Shown: positions 32,225 through 45,192, counted from the stretch's first letter. The stretch is DNA of 64,000 bases from Dacryopinax spathularia (GCA_037974965.1 JBBPFI010000006.1:1798001-1862000); one strand, 5' to 3'. Numbers and translations: made by a program. Notes: generated from the sequence alone by a model not told the origin.

Positions 32225-32585
32225 GGGGCACTAGAACTGGCATTCGACCGGTTCCGTCCGGTTCGACACCGGACCGGTTCGTGTTTTCCAGCAAAGGCGG
32301 TATGCGGTCCTTCAGCGGTTTGGCCCGGTTCCGTCCAGTCTTGGACCGGTTCTGAACCGCTCCTTTGCACAATGTGTTTAGCTTGAGGAGATTTACCTTT
32401 TTTTTTTTTTTTTTTTTTTTTTTTGTGTCCGCCGTGGAATGGACTTGGGAAGCGAGAATCGCGGTGCTCCGGAAAGAAGAAGAAGGACCGTCCGACACCT
32501 TGCTTTGCACGGGCATGCCTTTTCAACTGTATATTTACGTCATTGACGTGGACGCAGTACATTTGGCGATGAGTTGCTAGCATCC
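32225..32585 (-). repeat. unclassified dispersed repeat, copy 3, with a 27-nt T tract
   Basis: Same orientation as copy 2. It contains ACCGGACCGGTTCGTG, TTTTCCAGCAAAGGC and CTGTATATTTACGTCATTG, all found in copy 1 or copy 2. An uninterrupted run of 27 T lies at 32398-32424 inside the copy. The other two copies lack this run, so it was gained within this copy. Confidence 0.7.
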
Positions 32586-33239
32586 GTTCACGACCGGATG
32601 AAGACATTCCTGCACGTCTGGCCGTGACCGGCCCTAGTCTTCTTGTTGGTCCGGGGGTTGGGTTGAACCGGAAGCATGGACCGATGGTGGTCACTGCTCG
32701 GTCCGGAACAACGCCATCCCGGCTCTGTTCCCGGCAGTGCCGGCCGGGGACAGTAAGGAGTCACTAAGGGCGTGGAAGAGTCGGGTGGCTTCATGGAGAT
32801 TGTTGTGGTGAAAGAGGGCATGACGGTGCGACGGATGGTTACAGTCCCCGGCCGAACCGGGAGGACCGCAGGTTCTGGATTCACACCCAGTCTTCCTGAA
32901 GTACGAACTGGGCCCACGGCTGCCTTTCCTGGAAAATGCAGAATGGCTTTGAACCGGCCGGAAACCTGTTTAATGCCGCAGCTAAGTCACGGGTTAAATG
33001 CTGACAATTGGCTGATGATGTAATGTTTACAGTGGAATGTTTGCTGTTTGCTCCCACCGCTGGGTTTGTATAGCAACGGTGATTCATGGGGTTTGGGGTG
33101 AAGTGGAGAAAGTCCTTTGGTTTCTTCGTCCGTGGTTTCAGAGGACCAAGACAAGCGGTTTGATGATTCATACAGGTCCTGGGAACGGCCGGATTGGGAG
33201 CTGCTTTTCCTGGAAAGAAGGCACATTCCCAAACTAGTA
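32586..33239. other. spacer with CCGG-rich words, no gene
   Basis: The first part still has GACCGG and AACCGG words like those bordering the dispersed repeat. Open frames are short and unsupported. Composition changes gradually toward the CpG-poor region that follows. Confidence 0.35.
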
Positions 33240-36200
33240 TTCAACCATGCTTCAGATATGAACTTAACTTGTGTCTGGGCAATCACTGGAACATCTTGTT
33301 ACTGGGGGCTACTAGAGCACTCCATCATTATGTCATTGCTGTGAGTTTCCTGGCCTAATTATGTCCTGAGTTGGCATACACCAGCATAGATGCACCTGAA
33401 GATGGTACATATATGTATGAGTAACTCTGGCCTTTAACAATCAGCACTGGAGAGCCTGCAGTGTTTGTTGATGTTAATATATATCTTGATATGTAAAGTT
33501 GACCAGTGAGTTGAATGAAACCTCCTAAAAAGGCAGAAGAACTGCTTACTTGCTGATGATTTCTTCTGTGCTTGAGGCAGGAAGGAGCTAGAGCAGGAAC
33601 ACATCTTAAAGGGGAACATGATGGCCAACAACCCTGGAGATCTCTGTTTTGTTGAAAGTGTTGCTTGCTGAATGGCCATGCAAAATGGCTTGCCAAACTA
33701 GGAGGTCATATCCCATGCAACTCTTTATAGATGTTGTTCTTACGATGTGATAGTGACTGGTGGTTAATGCAGACATGGGATAACTGAACAAAGTGCTCAT
33801 GTGAAGCATGCAATAGTGCCATAAGAACTTTGAGGTAGTAGCTGCTCACATTTGTGGTGACATGTTGCACCAATTGGTCAATCAAAGGAGCATGTTTATC
33901 CAGTCATATACAGTCACTTGGGCTGTTGTTCCAGGAATGCCCAGACATCATTTGCAGATGAATTCAGCAACTGGTTGGTCTCTTATCCACTCATGTCAGC
34001 TGGCAGATGTTACAAGCTATAAGAACTGCCTTGACCGAACTGGAGCTCTCTGGAGAGATCATCATTGGTAAGGAACAATCTTTCTGGTATACTGGCCACA
34101 TGTGAAATGACTTGTAATGAGTGCAAAACCATCTGTCCTGGGTTTTTGGGACTGTAGAAAATGGCCTGTCCTTGCTATTGTCATGATCAATACCTACCAG
34201 TCTGGAGTAGTTGCTGGAGCAGACATGACATAGGATTGGGGTGGTCCCCTCCTCTTGTAATTTGAAGATACAGCTTGAGGAATGTAGCAAGAATGAGGGT
34301 TGTTGTTGTTCATGGTGTGAGTGTTAGTGTTGGTATTGGTAGACAAGATTAGGTGAGATTGCCACTGGTATGGGAATGGCATGTAAAACACGGTTAGATA
34401 AGAAGATTCAAAGTCAAGTGTTGACAATGACTGTCCGCCTTGAGTACCTTCAGGTGTGTGATGCCCTCCCTGTGCCATGTTTGCACCATACAACTGACCA
34501 TCATTATGCATATATGCTTTGCAGGCAGGGACTCCATCAGTTGCAAGGGGATATGCCTGGTAAGCCGGAACAGATGCAGCATTTACATCACCAAACTATG
34601 CCCATTTGTTGCAGTTAATATGGATCACAGCAGGAAGAGCGGGCATTAATGTACCTGCTCATCAAATGCAGCAGTTTCCTGTGACATCCACATCATGCGG
34701 CTGTGTTTGTGCATCCACCTGAAATCAAACCTGAATGTGGCACTATGTGAAAGATCAGTGATGGCATGCATGAGTCAGGATGGACACATACTGGAACCTC
34801 GGCATTCTGGCGCCCGGTGGATGATTTCCCATTGCCCGCGTCACATCAGGTTTTCCTATGATCATCATACAGATCAGTGTTGCTTGAGGTTGGGTGTTCA
34901 AATTCACTTTGTTCTGCACCAGTCACAAGACCTGCCATTGTGGTTAACCGAATGACCGATCCCCTTGGAAAGACGAGCGGCCTGTCCTGAAGGCTTTCAG
35001 ACTTCTCCAGGAGTGGGAGAGGTGGACAACTCGTTAGGGCTGGTTGTGTTGGAGGACATGGGTGTGGTTTTTGTGAGCGGGTGACTGGGCTTGAAGAGGT
35101 GGGGTCGACAGGTGGCCCATTTATACCGTTTGCGAGGCTCTTTAACAAATCACAACTATATGTAAGGCTCTCCCCCATCCCCTCCTTCGATGCAGAGGGG
35201 CAGCGTTCCACTCCTGGGCACTTGGCTGTGGGAGACTGGCATGAAGACATGCACAGCATGCAGAAGATGTTCGACTGCTTCACAAAGTGGGATCTAGGTC
35301 AAAGGGTCTTGCAACAACCTAGAAACATTTGGATGAGGAAGTGACCCTGATATGGTGAGGAAGGGTGTTCATAGGTCAGAACAGAAGACATGCACCAGCA
35401 AACATGCCAGAGATCCGGATATGAGGGCACCACCCCATTTTCCTTTGCATGGATGCTGCTTTAAAAGTAGAATCCAGCCATCCAAAATGAAAGGCAGACC
35501 TCCTTGTCAGGTTGGACAATGTAGGCCACACATCTTCTTTCCCTGGCAGCTGCCACCAGAGTGGGTCAAGCAGGCAATGTTTATTATCCGGTTGGGAAAG
35601 GGACATCCGATACCAATGCACATAGACCTGGAACAACTGCAAGCCTTTCACAGCATTGTTAATCTATCCAGTGAGCCAAGGAGCACCATGCCACAGTGCT
35701 GGCTGTTGTGATATCATGATGATGTCTGAGAGTGCATCTTCTGGCCCTCCAGCCTATCACCGAGTCATTTGAAGAACACACCATTCACTGAAAGCAGGAC
35801 TTACAGGCAGACCAGGGGACCCCTCTTGCATTAACGATGCCACAATGATGGGACGAGAGCAGCTTCCACATACAGCGACCTTGGGGAGCACAACAAGAGA
35901 ACATGAACATGTGTTCCTTCGACTTCTTTTGCCCTCCTTTGACCCTAAGAGTGCAGCAAGCTTCCAACCATCTCTCTGAACGGGTACACCAGGAAATGAG
36001 AGCTGGCAAGCATCTGTAACACAAGCATGTGTAGGGCCCATGTTTACTTGAAGAAGCAATTTATCATCACATTAGAAGGTCCAACTGCTCAACATATTTC
36101 TTTTTATGTGTGAGATTGCTACTTCTCCTTCTGGTTTGTACTGAAGTACCACAGCATATCATGAAGGATAGCTGATCAGGAACAAATAATGTTTTTCCCT

Positions 36201-37090
36201 GTCTCAAGGAACACAAATCTTGCTTGCTGCAGCAATCCACAAGAAGGTGGGTCATACAGGCAAATCATGGAAGGACAAATATATTGCACAGGCACAAGCT
36301 TCCTATAAAGCCTTTCTTCACCCCTTTTTCTTCTTCTCCCACCAAGTAGAAGTGCAATGAAGACTATCCCAAATTTGTCTATTTATAGTATTAAGCCTTG
36401 GCTCTGGCTTTTCTCATATGAAGGTGAGAGCACAAATTCATTCTAACATACATTGCCTGTGCTGTGTGATGAAGGGCATTGAACAACCCGTTGGCAAAGA
36501 TTTTTCATGGAACTGTGACACTGGTATTTGAAGGATGACTTGCTATATGAAGACTATGTGTCCCTAAGCTCTGCTCTTTGCCATTCAACTCACTAGCACA
36601 TTTCTGGAAAGATTCCCCATTACCACAATTGACTAAACAGGCTACCCTCTGATGTTGTTGTCTCCTGGCACATGACCTTTTGCAACCTTGAAGATCTTGG
36701 TGCTGCATCCTTACCTGTCTGCAAGCTTAATGCAGACGTGCTCCTGCAGATGCTTGCCAGGATGGTTGGCAGGAGTGGCAACATGAACATTGTTCTGCTC
36801 TTTGCTGTCTCACACATGTACATGGCTTGGAGGTTGCTAGCAGTAGAGCAAGTGTGTCTGTATGTTATCAACTTTATGACACATCTGGCACCTTCATTTA
36901 ACAATGCTTACCAGCTTGGCAGGAAGTCCGGCTCATCCGCTCTGGCACCCAAAACGCTCTCCTGCGGGTGAGGCAATTGGAAGCAGTGGAACGGTTGGCA
37001 TGAGACCTTTGTGGAAGGGCAGAATGCCAAGAAATCCTCAAACAGCTCTCATCTTTATCCTTTCGTGGCTGTTCAGGCACCAGTATTGAG
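33240..37090. other. long CpG-poor relic, origin unknown
   Basis: For nearly 4 kb CG dinucleotides are almost absent and TG/CA are abundant, except for a more CpG-containing stretch at about 34.8-35.2 kb. This is the mark left by cytosine methylation and deamination on silenced repeats. Frames are short on both strands, and I could not recognise a transposase, reverse transcriptase or other protein. It probably represents one or more old, decayed mobile sequences. The family cannot be named from this reading. Confidence 0.5.
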
Positions 37091-38134
37091 GTTAGCAAGA
37101 GGCCGGATAAGTTGCATCATGTATGCCAAGCCGCAGTCTCCACCAAGACAGGTTACCTTATGGGAGCACCAGTGGGCAGGCGGGCAGGTACAGAGGATTG
37201 AACCTGGGAGGTGTTGATGGAACATGGCTAAGTAGCTAGGTACACATGCATTAAACTGTGGATATGAAGGCCTGGGTGTTGTTTGATGCGGTACACCCCT
37301 GACGTCTGGAGTGCTTGTGTGCCAAGAGCGGTGTGGCCCGGCTGTGGGGGTGCTTTGGTCGGAGCCGGAGGAGGTGCACCTGGGCAGGATTGGCGTGGTG
37401 GTGGCGGGCGGAAGGAAGGGGAATGAGGTGCTGGGAGTGGCCTCTTGACACCCCCCCCCCCCCCACCCCGGGCCCCTCCCCGCCCCCTATGCTGGTGTGT
37501 TTGCTTTTCGGTTCACTTACCGCCCACCCTTCATGGCCGTTATCCCCACAAGCACCACGTGCCTCGTTCCGGGGCCAGGGACGGCCAGGCTGGACGGCGT
37601 GGGCCCGCTGCACCTCCCTCGGTGCGGCTGGGTCGGGTGTGGGCGAGGAAGCCACCTCTCCGGCTACCTGGCCGGGGCAGGGGGAGGGGGCCCCAACACG
37701 GTCTCGTGTCCCGTGCTCCTGTCCATCTGGGTGTGTGGCCCTGGCGACTTCGGTGGGCACGCTGATGGACGTCACCGGCGCGGTCGCCCGTCCCGCCCGG
37801 TGGACGCGGTGGGGCGCTTCCTGCGGCCGGGTCTGCGCACTCTGGCCCTTGACTGGCAGCCCCGGCCGGTGGCCGGGGACAGGCGGCTCCGGGCGGAGCC
37901 CCTGCAGTGCCTTGAGGCCGGCTCATTCTCGCTGGCGACAACGTTGAGGGCTTGCCGGTATGTTTTGGTGCCTCAGGGGAGCTTGATCAACTGCCTCATT
38001 TGCGATAGCTGGCCGCTCATGGGCTCCCTGCGCCGGACGACCTCATCGTGGTGTTCTCGGCTGGAGGGAAAGCGAAGAGAGGGCCGATGGTGGGGAAGAG
38101 AAGAGCGATGCCGGGCGATGGCCGACGGTAGGCC
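37091..38134. other. GC-rich spacer with a 14-nt C run
   Basis: Composition jumps from CpG-poor to very GC-rich. A run of 14 C at 37451-37464 is followed by more C-rich DNA. Long open frames occur on both strands but are typical of GC-rich DNA. LRTLALDW near 37,840 hints at leucine-rich protein remains. Nothing can be called firmly. Confidence 0.35.
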
Positions 38135-39085
38135 GTGAGCCCGTGGATGTCATGTCTGCCCAAGGCGGAGCCGCTTGCGCTTCTCCGGCCGCGCCTGCGG
38201 TGGCGGACGTTGTGGGCGCCATGCGGAAATGCTCCGGATACGGAAGCGTTGGCGGCGGTCTTGGCGGACCTGCTGGGCTCACCCGTCGCACGGTTCGCTT
38301 GCCCGGACCTGTCGCCGGCGCTTCGCTGCTTGCAGCGGCGGCCGAGGGTCGTGGCGGACATCTTCGACGGGCTGGCCGGAGGGTGGAGCGGCCGGGAATG
38401 GCGGGCGGCAGAGGGTGATCGGTCCGGCTCGGTGTCGCTGAAGCATGAGGACCGGTCTCGGTTTCGGGCGTGGGTGGATGGGCGTGGTGAGGTGGCCGGG
38501 CAGAATCAGTGGGCCGCGGAGGGCCGAGAGGGACGTGGGGATGAGTGGGCGGGCCGGCTGCGAACCAGGCGGTCGCGCCGCCTGGTGTCCGGCGGGGCGG
38601 GAGCGAACGCGCTGACCAGGGTGTCTCGGCACAGTGCGGATCGGTACTGTTGCCCCGCGATGGCCGGTGTTAAGGTACTTGTTCCTGTAGTATGGGAAGA
38701 GTATGGGGAGGAGGCGCGTCAGCCTGCTGAGCTTGGTTTCATTTTACCAGAACCATGTTACTCGCTGAAGCCGCACCTTGTAGGTGTGGTGCAGTTGAAA
38801 GGGCGGCGAGTTTGCATAGGGGTATTGTCTTCGCATTCCATGGGTTCCCGTTTTTCGTTGCTCCTGTTTATGGATCAAGGAATGGTGTGTATAGCGTCCG
38901 GTGCACGTAGCAGAGGCAGTTACACTATGTGGCTAAGACATCCCACTACGTTTGGTGGTACAATGGAACTACTCGGATGGGTGCAAGCGCCTGAGGATCG
39001 GCTTACGTGCACGGTGCCACTATTCACTTGTGGAGGGCCTCCGGGAGGCAGTAGCGTGGGTGGGCCCTTTCCTGGAATGGACTAG
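38135..39085 (+). CDS. doubtful open frame, possibly leucine-rich remains
   Basis: A frame of 316 codons is open on the plus strand. Its first third (LRWRTLWAPCG, FACPDLSPALRCLQ) might derive from a leucine-rich repeat protein; the rest has no recognisable feature. Its last 66 bp overlap, antisense, the end of the better supported zinc-finger gene at 39020. No intron pattern or convincing start context is present, so this may be a chance frame in GC-rich DNA. Confidence 0.25.
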   Translation: MSPWMSCLPKAEPLALLRPRLRWRTLWAPCGNAPDTEALAAVLADLLGSPVARFACPDLSPALRCLQRRPRVVADIFDGLAGGWSGREWRAAEGDRSGSVSLKHEDRSRFRAWVDGRGEVAGQNQWAAEGREGRGDEWAGRLRTRRSRRLVSGGAGANALTRVSRHSADRYCCPAMAGVKVLVPVVWEEYGEEARQPAELGFILPEPCYSLKPHLVGVVQLKGRRVCIGVLSSHSMGSRFSLLLFMDQGMVCIASGARSRGSYTMWLRHPTTFGGTMELLGWVQAPEDRLTCTVPLFTCGGPPGGSSVGGPFPGMD

Positions 39086-40787
39086 GGCAGCTAACCGAGA
39101 AGCCCGCTGGGCTGTTGTGGTACTATGGAGAGATTCGCGGCGGACAACGGTAGGCGATGTGGCGGTAATAGACTTGGAGGGACGACAGCTTTTTGTACTG
39201 GCGGTAGCACTTTGCGGGGATCCCGCTGGGGAAGAAGTTGGAGACATGCTACGGAGGCGAGGTTTCTTCGCTGGAGGGCCAGCAGGGTCGGTGTCTGTTC
39301 CTCCCTCCCCGTCCACGTAGCCACGAGCATCCGGCCGAGACTCGCCCGGCGTGGTATTGGAGCCGGCCAAAGGCGCAGTGGGCTGAGGGCTGGAGCCGAG
39401 GGACCTGGCTTGGAAACGGGGTTGGTTTGTCCGCGGCGGCGGTCCCGGCCGGTCGCCGACGGTAAAGAGGAACGGTCGTTTGAGAGGTCGACGAGGTGGA
39501 GACTGTAAGTGCCGGACGTCCTGGAGAAAGGGCACACTTGTACTTTGTTCGATGCCCGAGCGCAGCGGAGGCTTGTCCGGCAGGTGAGCCATGTCTATCG
39601 GAAGGCTTTCTGTTTCTTCCGGAAAGAGGAGCGACCAGCGGTCTCCGTTGTGCTGCCGGCATGGTGGTAAAGTATTGCTGGCGATGTCCCAGCGGACAAT
39701 TGGGCCAAGCGCCATTTGGCCGAGTGCATTTTGAGCGGCTCTCTGATATGTACTCCATCCTCGGACGGGAGCGTTGGTGTTTCGGTCCAGTGCCGGGCAC
39801 GCCAAACAATGCCGCTTAAAGTCGGCGCTATTAGCATGGGAAAAGGGCAAGGCACCGTCGCGGCCGTGACCACGACAAATGCAGAAGAAGCGTGCATCAT
39901 CGGTGGTCACGGCGATCCGGGGGAAGCGAAAGGTAGCGCCCACCGGTAGGCCGGGAAATTCAACATCGATCTGCTGGTGATGTATAACGCGGGTGTGCCG
40001 CTTGCGTGCCTTCTGGTTGGGAAACAAGGTCTTACACTCCGGGCACTGGGACCTATTGCGGTCCGGACATGGTCAGGTTTATTTTCCGAGACTGGCAGAG
40101 CAGGGCATACTGGGGCGTGCTGTCAGCCGCGCGGACAGCGGTGCGTTCTGAGCCTGGTTGATTGAGCTGGTGCAGGAGCACCTGTGCCTTCTTGGCCTGT
40201 CGACGGCGCCGTGCGCTTTCTCGCTTAAGCTCTTGCGCTCTAAGGCCCTGTTCCTTTGCAATCATCTGGGACAACAGGGCTCGGACGGCGGGGTAGTCAA
40301 GCTTCCTTGCCTCTTCGTGGCCCAACCCTCTGGAGAATGCATCGCAGAAGAAGACTGTGGCGAGGTCCAGCAAAATGCGTGTGCGTTGTGTGCCAGTGCG
40401 GGAGAAGATGAAGTTTGGTGCAAGGTAGCGAACTCCGGCGAGGGTGAGCGTCTTGTTTGGACGTTTATCCGCCGCATGCTGTGGTCGGCCCAGTCCAAGG
40501 GCATCATCGATGAGGACTTTCAAAGTGAGATCGGAAATTGCGTGGGCGGCATCCTTGGGGCCTCTTGCTCTTAGAATGCTTGAGACGGTGCCAATCGCAC
40601 ATTGGGCCCGCACTGTTTGGGCGAGCTGGTCATTCATTGTGTTGAGATTTGGGGGAAGGGGCACGTCAAACCGTCCCAGACCGGTGAGTAAAAGGGGGAA
40701 TGTGAGTTCTCCCTGGTGCATTGCCGGCGACGGTCCAAGGGAGAGTCGGTGAAGGTCAGGAGAGGGTGCGGTTGCGGGTGCAGACAT
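39020..40787 (-). CDS. hypothetical C2H2 zinc-finger protein
   Basis: On the minus strand, exon 40787-40111 joins exon 40052-39020 across a 58-nt intron (GTATGC donor, CTGAC branch candidate, AATAG acceptor), giving 569 residues. The splice restores the first Cys pair of a classic C2H2 finger, CPECKTLFPNQKARKRHTRV followed by IHH, which supports the model. A second Cys/His group follows (FFCICRG, SHANSADFKRHCLAC). The N-terminal third is helical with a basic segment (KRESARRRRQAKK), and the C-terminus is Pro/Ser-rich with a nuclear-signal-like PAKKPRL. I chose the ATG at 40787 because it precedes the first well-formed protein sequence; the frame is open further upstream. It is probably a nuclear nucleic-acid-binding protein of unknown role. 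Confidence 0.6.
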
Positions 40788-42422
40788 GTGAGGGACTGTG
40801 GAATGTGTTACGGGCAGGGACCGGGAAAGGGGCGGAGGAAATAGCAGGGCTGGAGAACGCCGGCGGGAGCATACTTGAACTGTCATCTGTTCTGAGCGGC
40901 CTAGAACTGACTTGTGTTTGCTGTTGCCCGTTTGTGTCCTTGCGGGTTGCGGTGGAGGGTCATGCTGAGCTACCTCTGGGACAGTGGTATTTCCAATGAG
41001 ACCGCTCTGTGCAGTCTGCCCATTCGTGGTACGCCGGATGGGCGTGTCAGCGGTCGTGCCCAAAGCCGGTCAGGTGGATTTTCGATTCAAAAAGTCTTCC
41101 ATCACAGTCCGGTCGTCGAGCAGGCCGTGCGACAACGGAGACCTTCGAAGGATGTGCCTGGTCACTTTTCGGAAACCTGTGGGAGTGGCCGCCGAGGCGG
41201 CGATTTAAAGCGCTTAGAAAGGGATCGGCTGCCGCGTGAGATAAGGCGAGCTGCACTATGTTTCCACCGGGGCACCCGCACGTTAGAGTACCGGAATACG
41301 TTCAGGAAGGGTGCTGGAGGTGTCTGGAACCCTCGTTTTACTGGTGCCGGGCATGGTGGAGGTACGAACTGTCACTGGAAGGTGGAAGTAGGGGACCTTC
41401 GGACTGCTGGAAATCACAAGGGCAAGTGACGACATGAAAACGGCAACAACCGGGGTTGCTGTTTGATAGAAAAAAAATCTGGATAGCTTCCAAAGAGGAG
41501 TGGCAATTGATGCAAATCTGTGTGGTTGTTGTTGTTAATAACGGAAAAGGCGGGATGGTGTGCATTGAGTGGGGACCGTGCATGCTCTGTACTGGGATGG
41601 GTGTGTTCGCTGAAGCACTCGCTCCGGCGGTTGGTCTCCGCTCGCTGCAGACCCCCCGAGGAAGAGGGCGTTCTGTGAAAGTTGTGATTAACCCATAGCA
41701 GAAGGAGGGTGAGTCGTCTGGTTGGGCGGTGTTGATCCCCTTTGTCATCACAGTGTCTTCAGCAGCTTGATGTTCCGGCGTTGGGAACGGAGTAGGTCCT
41801 TTACCGAACCGCAAAACGGCAGGTTGGGCAATTCGGGCCCATTCCACGACCGGTTGTACCGGAGTGACCGAGCACTCGGCTCCTTCTGTCAATGCAAAGG
41901 GCGGGGACTATGTTGAAGGCGAGTCGATCATGGATGTGATGCGTTGTGGCGAAAAGAACTGGGGGTGAAGGGGTTGTTGGGGAGACTTTGTGACACAGGA
42001 AGCTCTTGGTCTAACTGTTGTCCCATTACAACAGAGGGTATTTGTGGCCGGCTTATGTATGTGAGTCTGTAGCCACCGAATAGACGGCTACGGGGCCATT
42101 GCAGCAAAGACGAAGTCCGCGAAAATAAGCCGCTGATTGCAGAAGCCCGGCCGACTTCGTCCGTTGCCTCCGGGCCGGGGCTTGTCGGGGTCATGGCATG
42201 GTATAGGGCACCCATGTCTCTTGGTACCCATCCGGAGACACTTGCGTCCACAACTTTTTGGTAGGAACAGGCAAGCAGCGTCGCCGTGGGCCGGTTTCTT
42301 TCGCTTATTCAGAACTCCCGTGGGCATATTGATGAACGGGATCGGTATGGGTATCTCCAAAGAACGTTATCAAGGGAGGAAACGGCGGGACAGGAAGCTA
42401 CTTGGAGTCCATTACAGGTCTT
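40788..42422. other. no supported gene
   Basis: The stretch contains open frames on both strands, the longest being 184 codons on the minus strand at 41338-41892 with a Thr/Pro-rich product. None shows a family pattern or a consistent splice series. The right part is the 3' flank of the F-box-like gene ending at 42423. Confidence 0.35.
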
Positions 42423-43405
42423 TCATGGAGAAGCTGCTCCCCAACCCTCCGTGTCCTCCAGTTTTGTCACCATCAAGGAGGGCCCAGTGTCTCTCGTTGG
42501 ACCTATTTCTGGGCAGTGCCGATACTGGAAGACACGCGTGCGGACCCGGCCATGAATGGTATCCCCTGTCACCGTTTCCAGTTTGGGTAACGCTCCCTGA
42601 AGGCGTTGTGCCAGTCGTCCCACAGCGTCCTGGCTCGGGAGCTGGCTTGTGGATGGAAACGTCAGGAGGATATTCCGGACGAGTGGAAGGGACCTGCTGG
42701 TTTGGCAGCTACGTCCATCTCGGCTGGGGTAGAAGATACCGGGAAGAGCATCCAGGGTAATCTGGAAGAAGGACAGTCATGAGAAAGAATAGAGAGGGCA
42801 GCAGTTTCATGCGGCTTTCTTACCTGTGTCAGTGGGGCATCTGTAATGGTTAGGCAGAGGTCGGTAAGGCTTCGAAGGGGATTCATGAAGAACGGTCGGC
42901 CGATCTCCACCAAGAGAGACACAGTTGTGGCCCGGAAATCAAATATTGTGAGGGAAGGAAATTCATCGCTGGCCAGGCGACATCCAAGCGCAAAGGACAT
43001 TGCTCGTGCGTTCGGCAGAGCGGCGTTGCAGTACAGGGTGAGAGCATTGAGCGGAGGGTGCCCGCGGAGGATCGGAAGGGCGAAAGACATGGAGCAGGTT
43101 AGGACCTTAAGGCGGGGAAGCTGAATGCAGGCTGAAGCCGGGAACGTGGTGACCTCGGCAGATGGCCCGTCTGGTGCGATAGAAAGCCACTGTAGTTCCC
43201 GCATGGAAGGAAGATGGCGAAAGAGAAGAGCAGCGGTGGCCCCCGTTGGGGTGGCATGTACCACCCGTATTTCGAGGATGCGCGGGTTCTCGCTGTGGCC
43301 GTCATGTGTATGTATACCCGCGGAGCTTCGTGCAAGGCGAGAATCATAGATGGCGGTGCCGAGGTGTTGGTCACCAATCCGCAACTTGTCTAACTGAACC
43401 GCCAT
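42423..43405 (-). CDS. leucine-rich, F-box-type protein, N-terminus uncertain
   Basis: Exons 43405-42824 and 42761-42423 on the minus strand join in phase 0 to 306 residues; the 62-nt intron has GTAAGA and TTCCAG ends. The protein shows irregular leucine-rich stretches typical of basidiomycete F-box proteins (LFRHLPSMRELQWLSIA, IQLPRLKVLTC, PPLNALTLYC, FPSLTIFDF, LRSLTDLCLTI). No F-box is visible at the N-terminus as modelled. One or more 5' exons may lie upstream (43.4-43.7 kb), or the gene has lost its start. If whole, it would be an SCF substrate receptor. The assignment rests on the repeat pattern only. Confidence 0.5.
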
Positions 43406-45192
43406 GATCTAGAGGATCGTGCGGAGCTTGGTCAAGGGCGTGCCTCTTAACGTGTAGCGCTGGTGGTAGGATGGGGTGGGAAGGGTGGATGACAGTTCGG
43501 CATAAATTGAGTTGTGGCCGCGTGCTTTGGCTCCGGTTGAAGATGGTCGCCAACCGCACCGGGAAGACTGGCTGTCCTTGATTCTGGCTGGGCTCCGTGC
43601 CGGGAGCAAACATAAGGACCGCAGGGACCGACTCCGTGAGACTGCACATTCTCACAGCGGAAGTGGGTATGGAAGGTATATGTGTTTCAGGCAGATGTAT
43701 CATTCACGCTCAAGGCCAGGTGAAAGCAGCCTGTCCCTCGATTGAGCTTGTCATAGAGTCAGTTTCCTGCGTTTCTACCCTAATGGAGCCTGCCTGCAGG
43801 GGAATGTAAAAGACTGCAGACATCCGACGTTGGGTCAAACACGGAGGCTGCATGATTTCCCTCTTTGGGCAAGGCGAACCGCACTTGAACCACACCAATG
43901 TGTACCCCTGGGAGCACGTTGTGAGCCGGATCGCACAATATGTTTCGCTTCCGGCTCAGCGACGTTTAGGCGTGGGGCAGTTGATTGGAAGCAGCGCCGG
44001 AATCCTCGACCGGTGCTCGTCAGCGGGCAGGCAAGGTGGTCGGGACCGCTGAAAGGGTTTGTGGAACGACGTGATGAGCAGCGTGAGCAGAACCGGGTTC
44101 CATCGTGCTGCAAGTCACGGACCTTGCGACTTCGTTGGGGGACCGGATGTTTATGCTACATGGCTGGTTCGGAACTTCGGCGTGCCAGGGCGCTGCAGAG
44201 CGTCCCGGGTTGGAAGGGTGGAGGTTGGCCAAACGATACAACGTCTCATATTGGCTCCGGGTGACCGCGGCTGGGTGCGGATGATCGGTGGACCAGAGAC
44301 CATGGGGTAACCGATGCGGACCATGGGTCGGTGCTGTCGTTGTTTTCCAGAGTCGGAAAGATGAGCCAGCACGGTGGAAGCCGTCCGGACTCTCTGTATT
44401 CGGCGCTTCCATCGGCTAGGCCAGGAGAGGGTCTGTTTTAATGCATACGCCCCGATCGGACGTTGGCCATGCCGCATCAGAGGCGGGCATGAGGATCCAA
44501 TGCACGGCGGTTGGCGAACGGGCTGCCGGCAGATAAGTCTTTCATCGCGAAGAGGAACCGCCAAGTGGCCGGCGGTGGGGTGGAAGCTGGCAATAGGTGT
44601 TGGGTCGGGAAGAAGCCAGTTTGGCGTCCCCCGGAAGTGGGGCAAGGTCGACCGGCCGGTCAAAAGCTCTCTCGGCGTCAGGGACGAGCCGTCGTACTTT
44701 TGTTCAGCCTTCCGGAGGGAAGCGGGCGCCTTGCGGGGGTGGGCGTGTGAACGTTTTGCCGGGGGCGACGGACTGCTACGGTTCTTTTCTTCATCTGTAT
44801 GCGGCGGAAAGCAGTTAGGGTCCCGGCCTTAGCTCACCCCCCTCATGGGTGCCGGCTGCACAACGTAGTCAGGGCGACGCGTTTGGGGGATGGTATGTGG
44901 TGTCTCGCACGGAAGCATGCAAGCAGGGAACCCATGGGCCTTAGTGAGAGTACAGCCCGGTGGCCCATGAACCGACGGTGGTAGAGTGAGAGGCGGTTGG
45001 GGCGCTGAGGGCTCAGCGTGTGAGGGTCTCTTATGTGGGTTACGCTGGCGTGAGCGTTGTTTTGGGCCAACTGCAAGGCCGCCCGCATGCCGGCGGACGA
45101 GGCACAGCCACTGTGGTCGTCGAAAGAGGTGCTGAAAAAGGCGGCGTTGTTGCCGCGCTTCACGCGCTTTGGCATCTACCTTCCCCCGACAG
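43406..45192. other. unassigned; may hold 5' exons of neighbours
   Basis: The plus strand has short protein-like pieces (for example YPWEHVVSRIAQYVSLPAQRR near 43,900 and DVYATWLVRNFGVPGR near 44,150), but I could not join them into a consistent gene. The last 150 bp resemble DNA upstream of the second paralogue at 60742 (shared GGCACAGCCACT and GGGCGGCGTTGTTGCC-like words). An unmodelled first exon of the gene at 45193 probably lies there. Confidence 0.3.

Noticed and set aside
35346-35711. A 119-codon frame in the CpG-poor region
   Set aside because: It has no recognisable domain, the DNA is strongly CpG-depleted on all sides, and no splice series was found.
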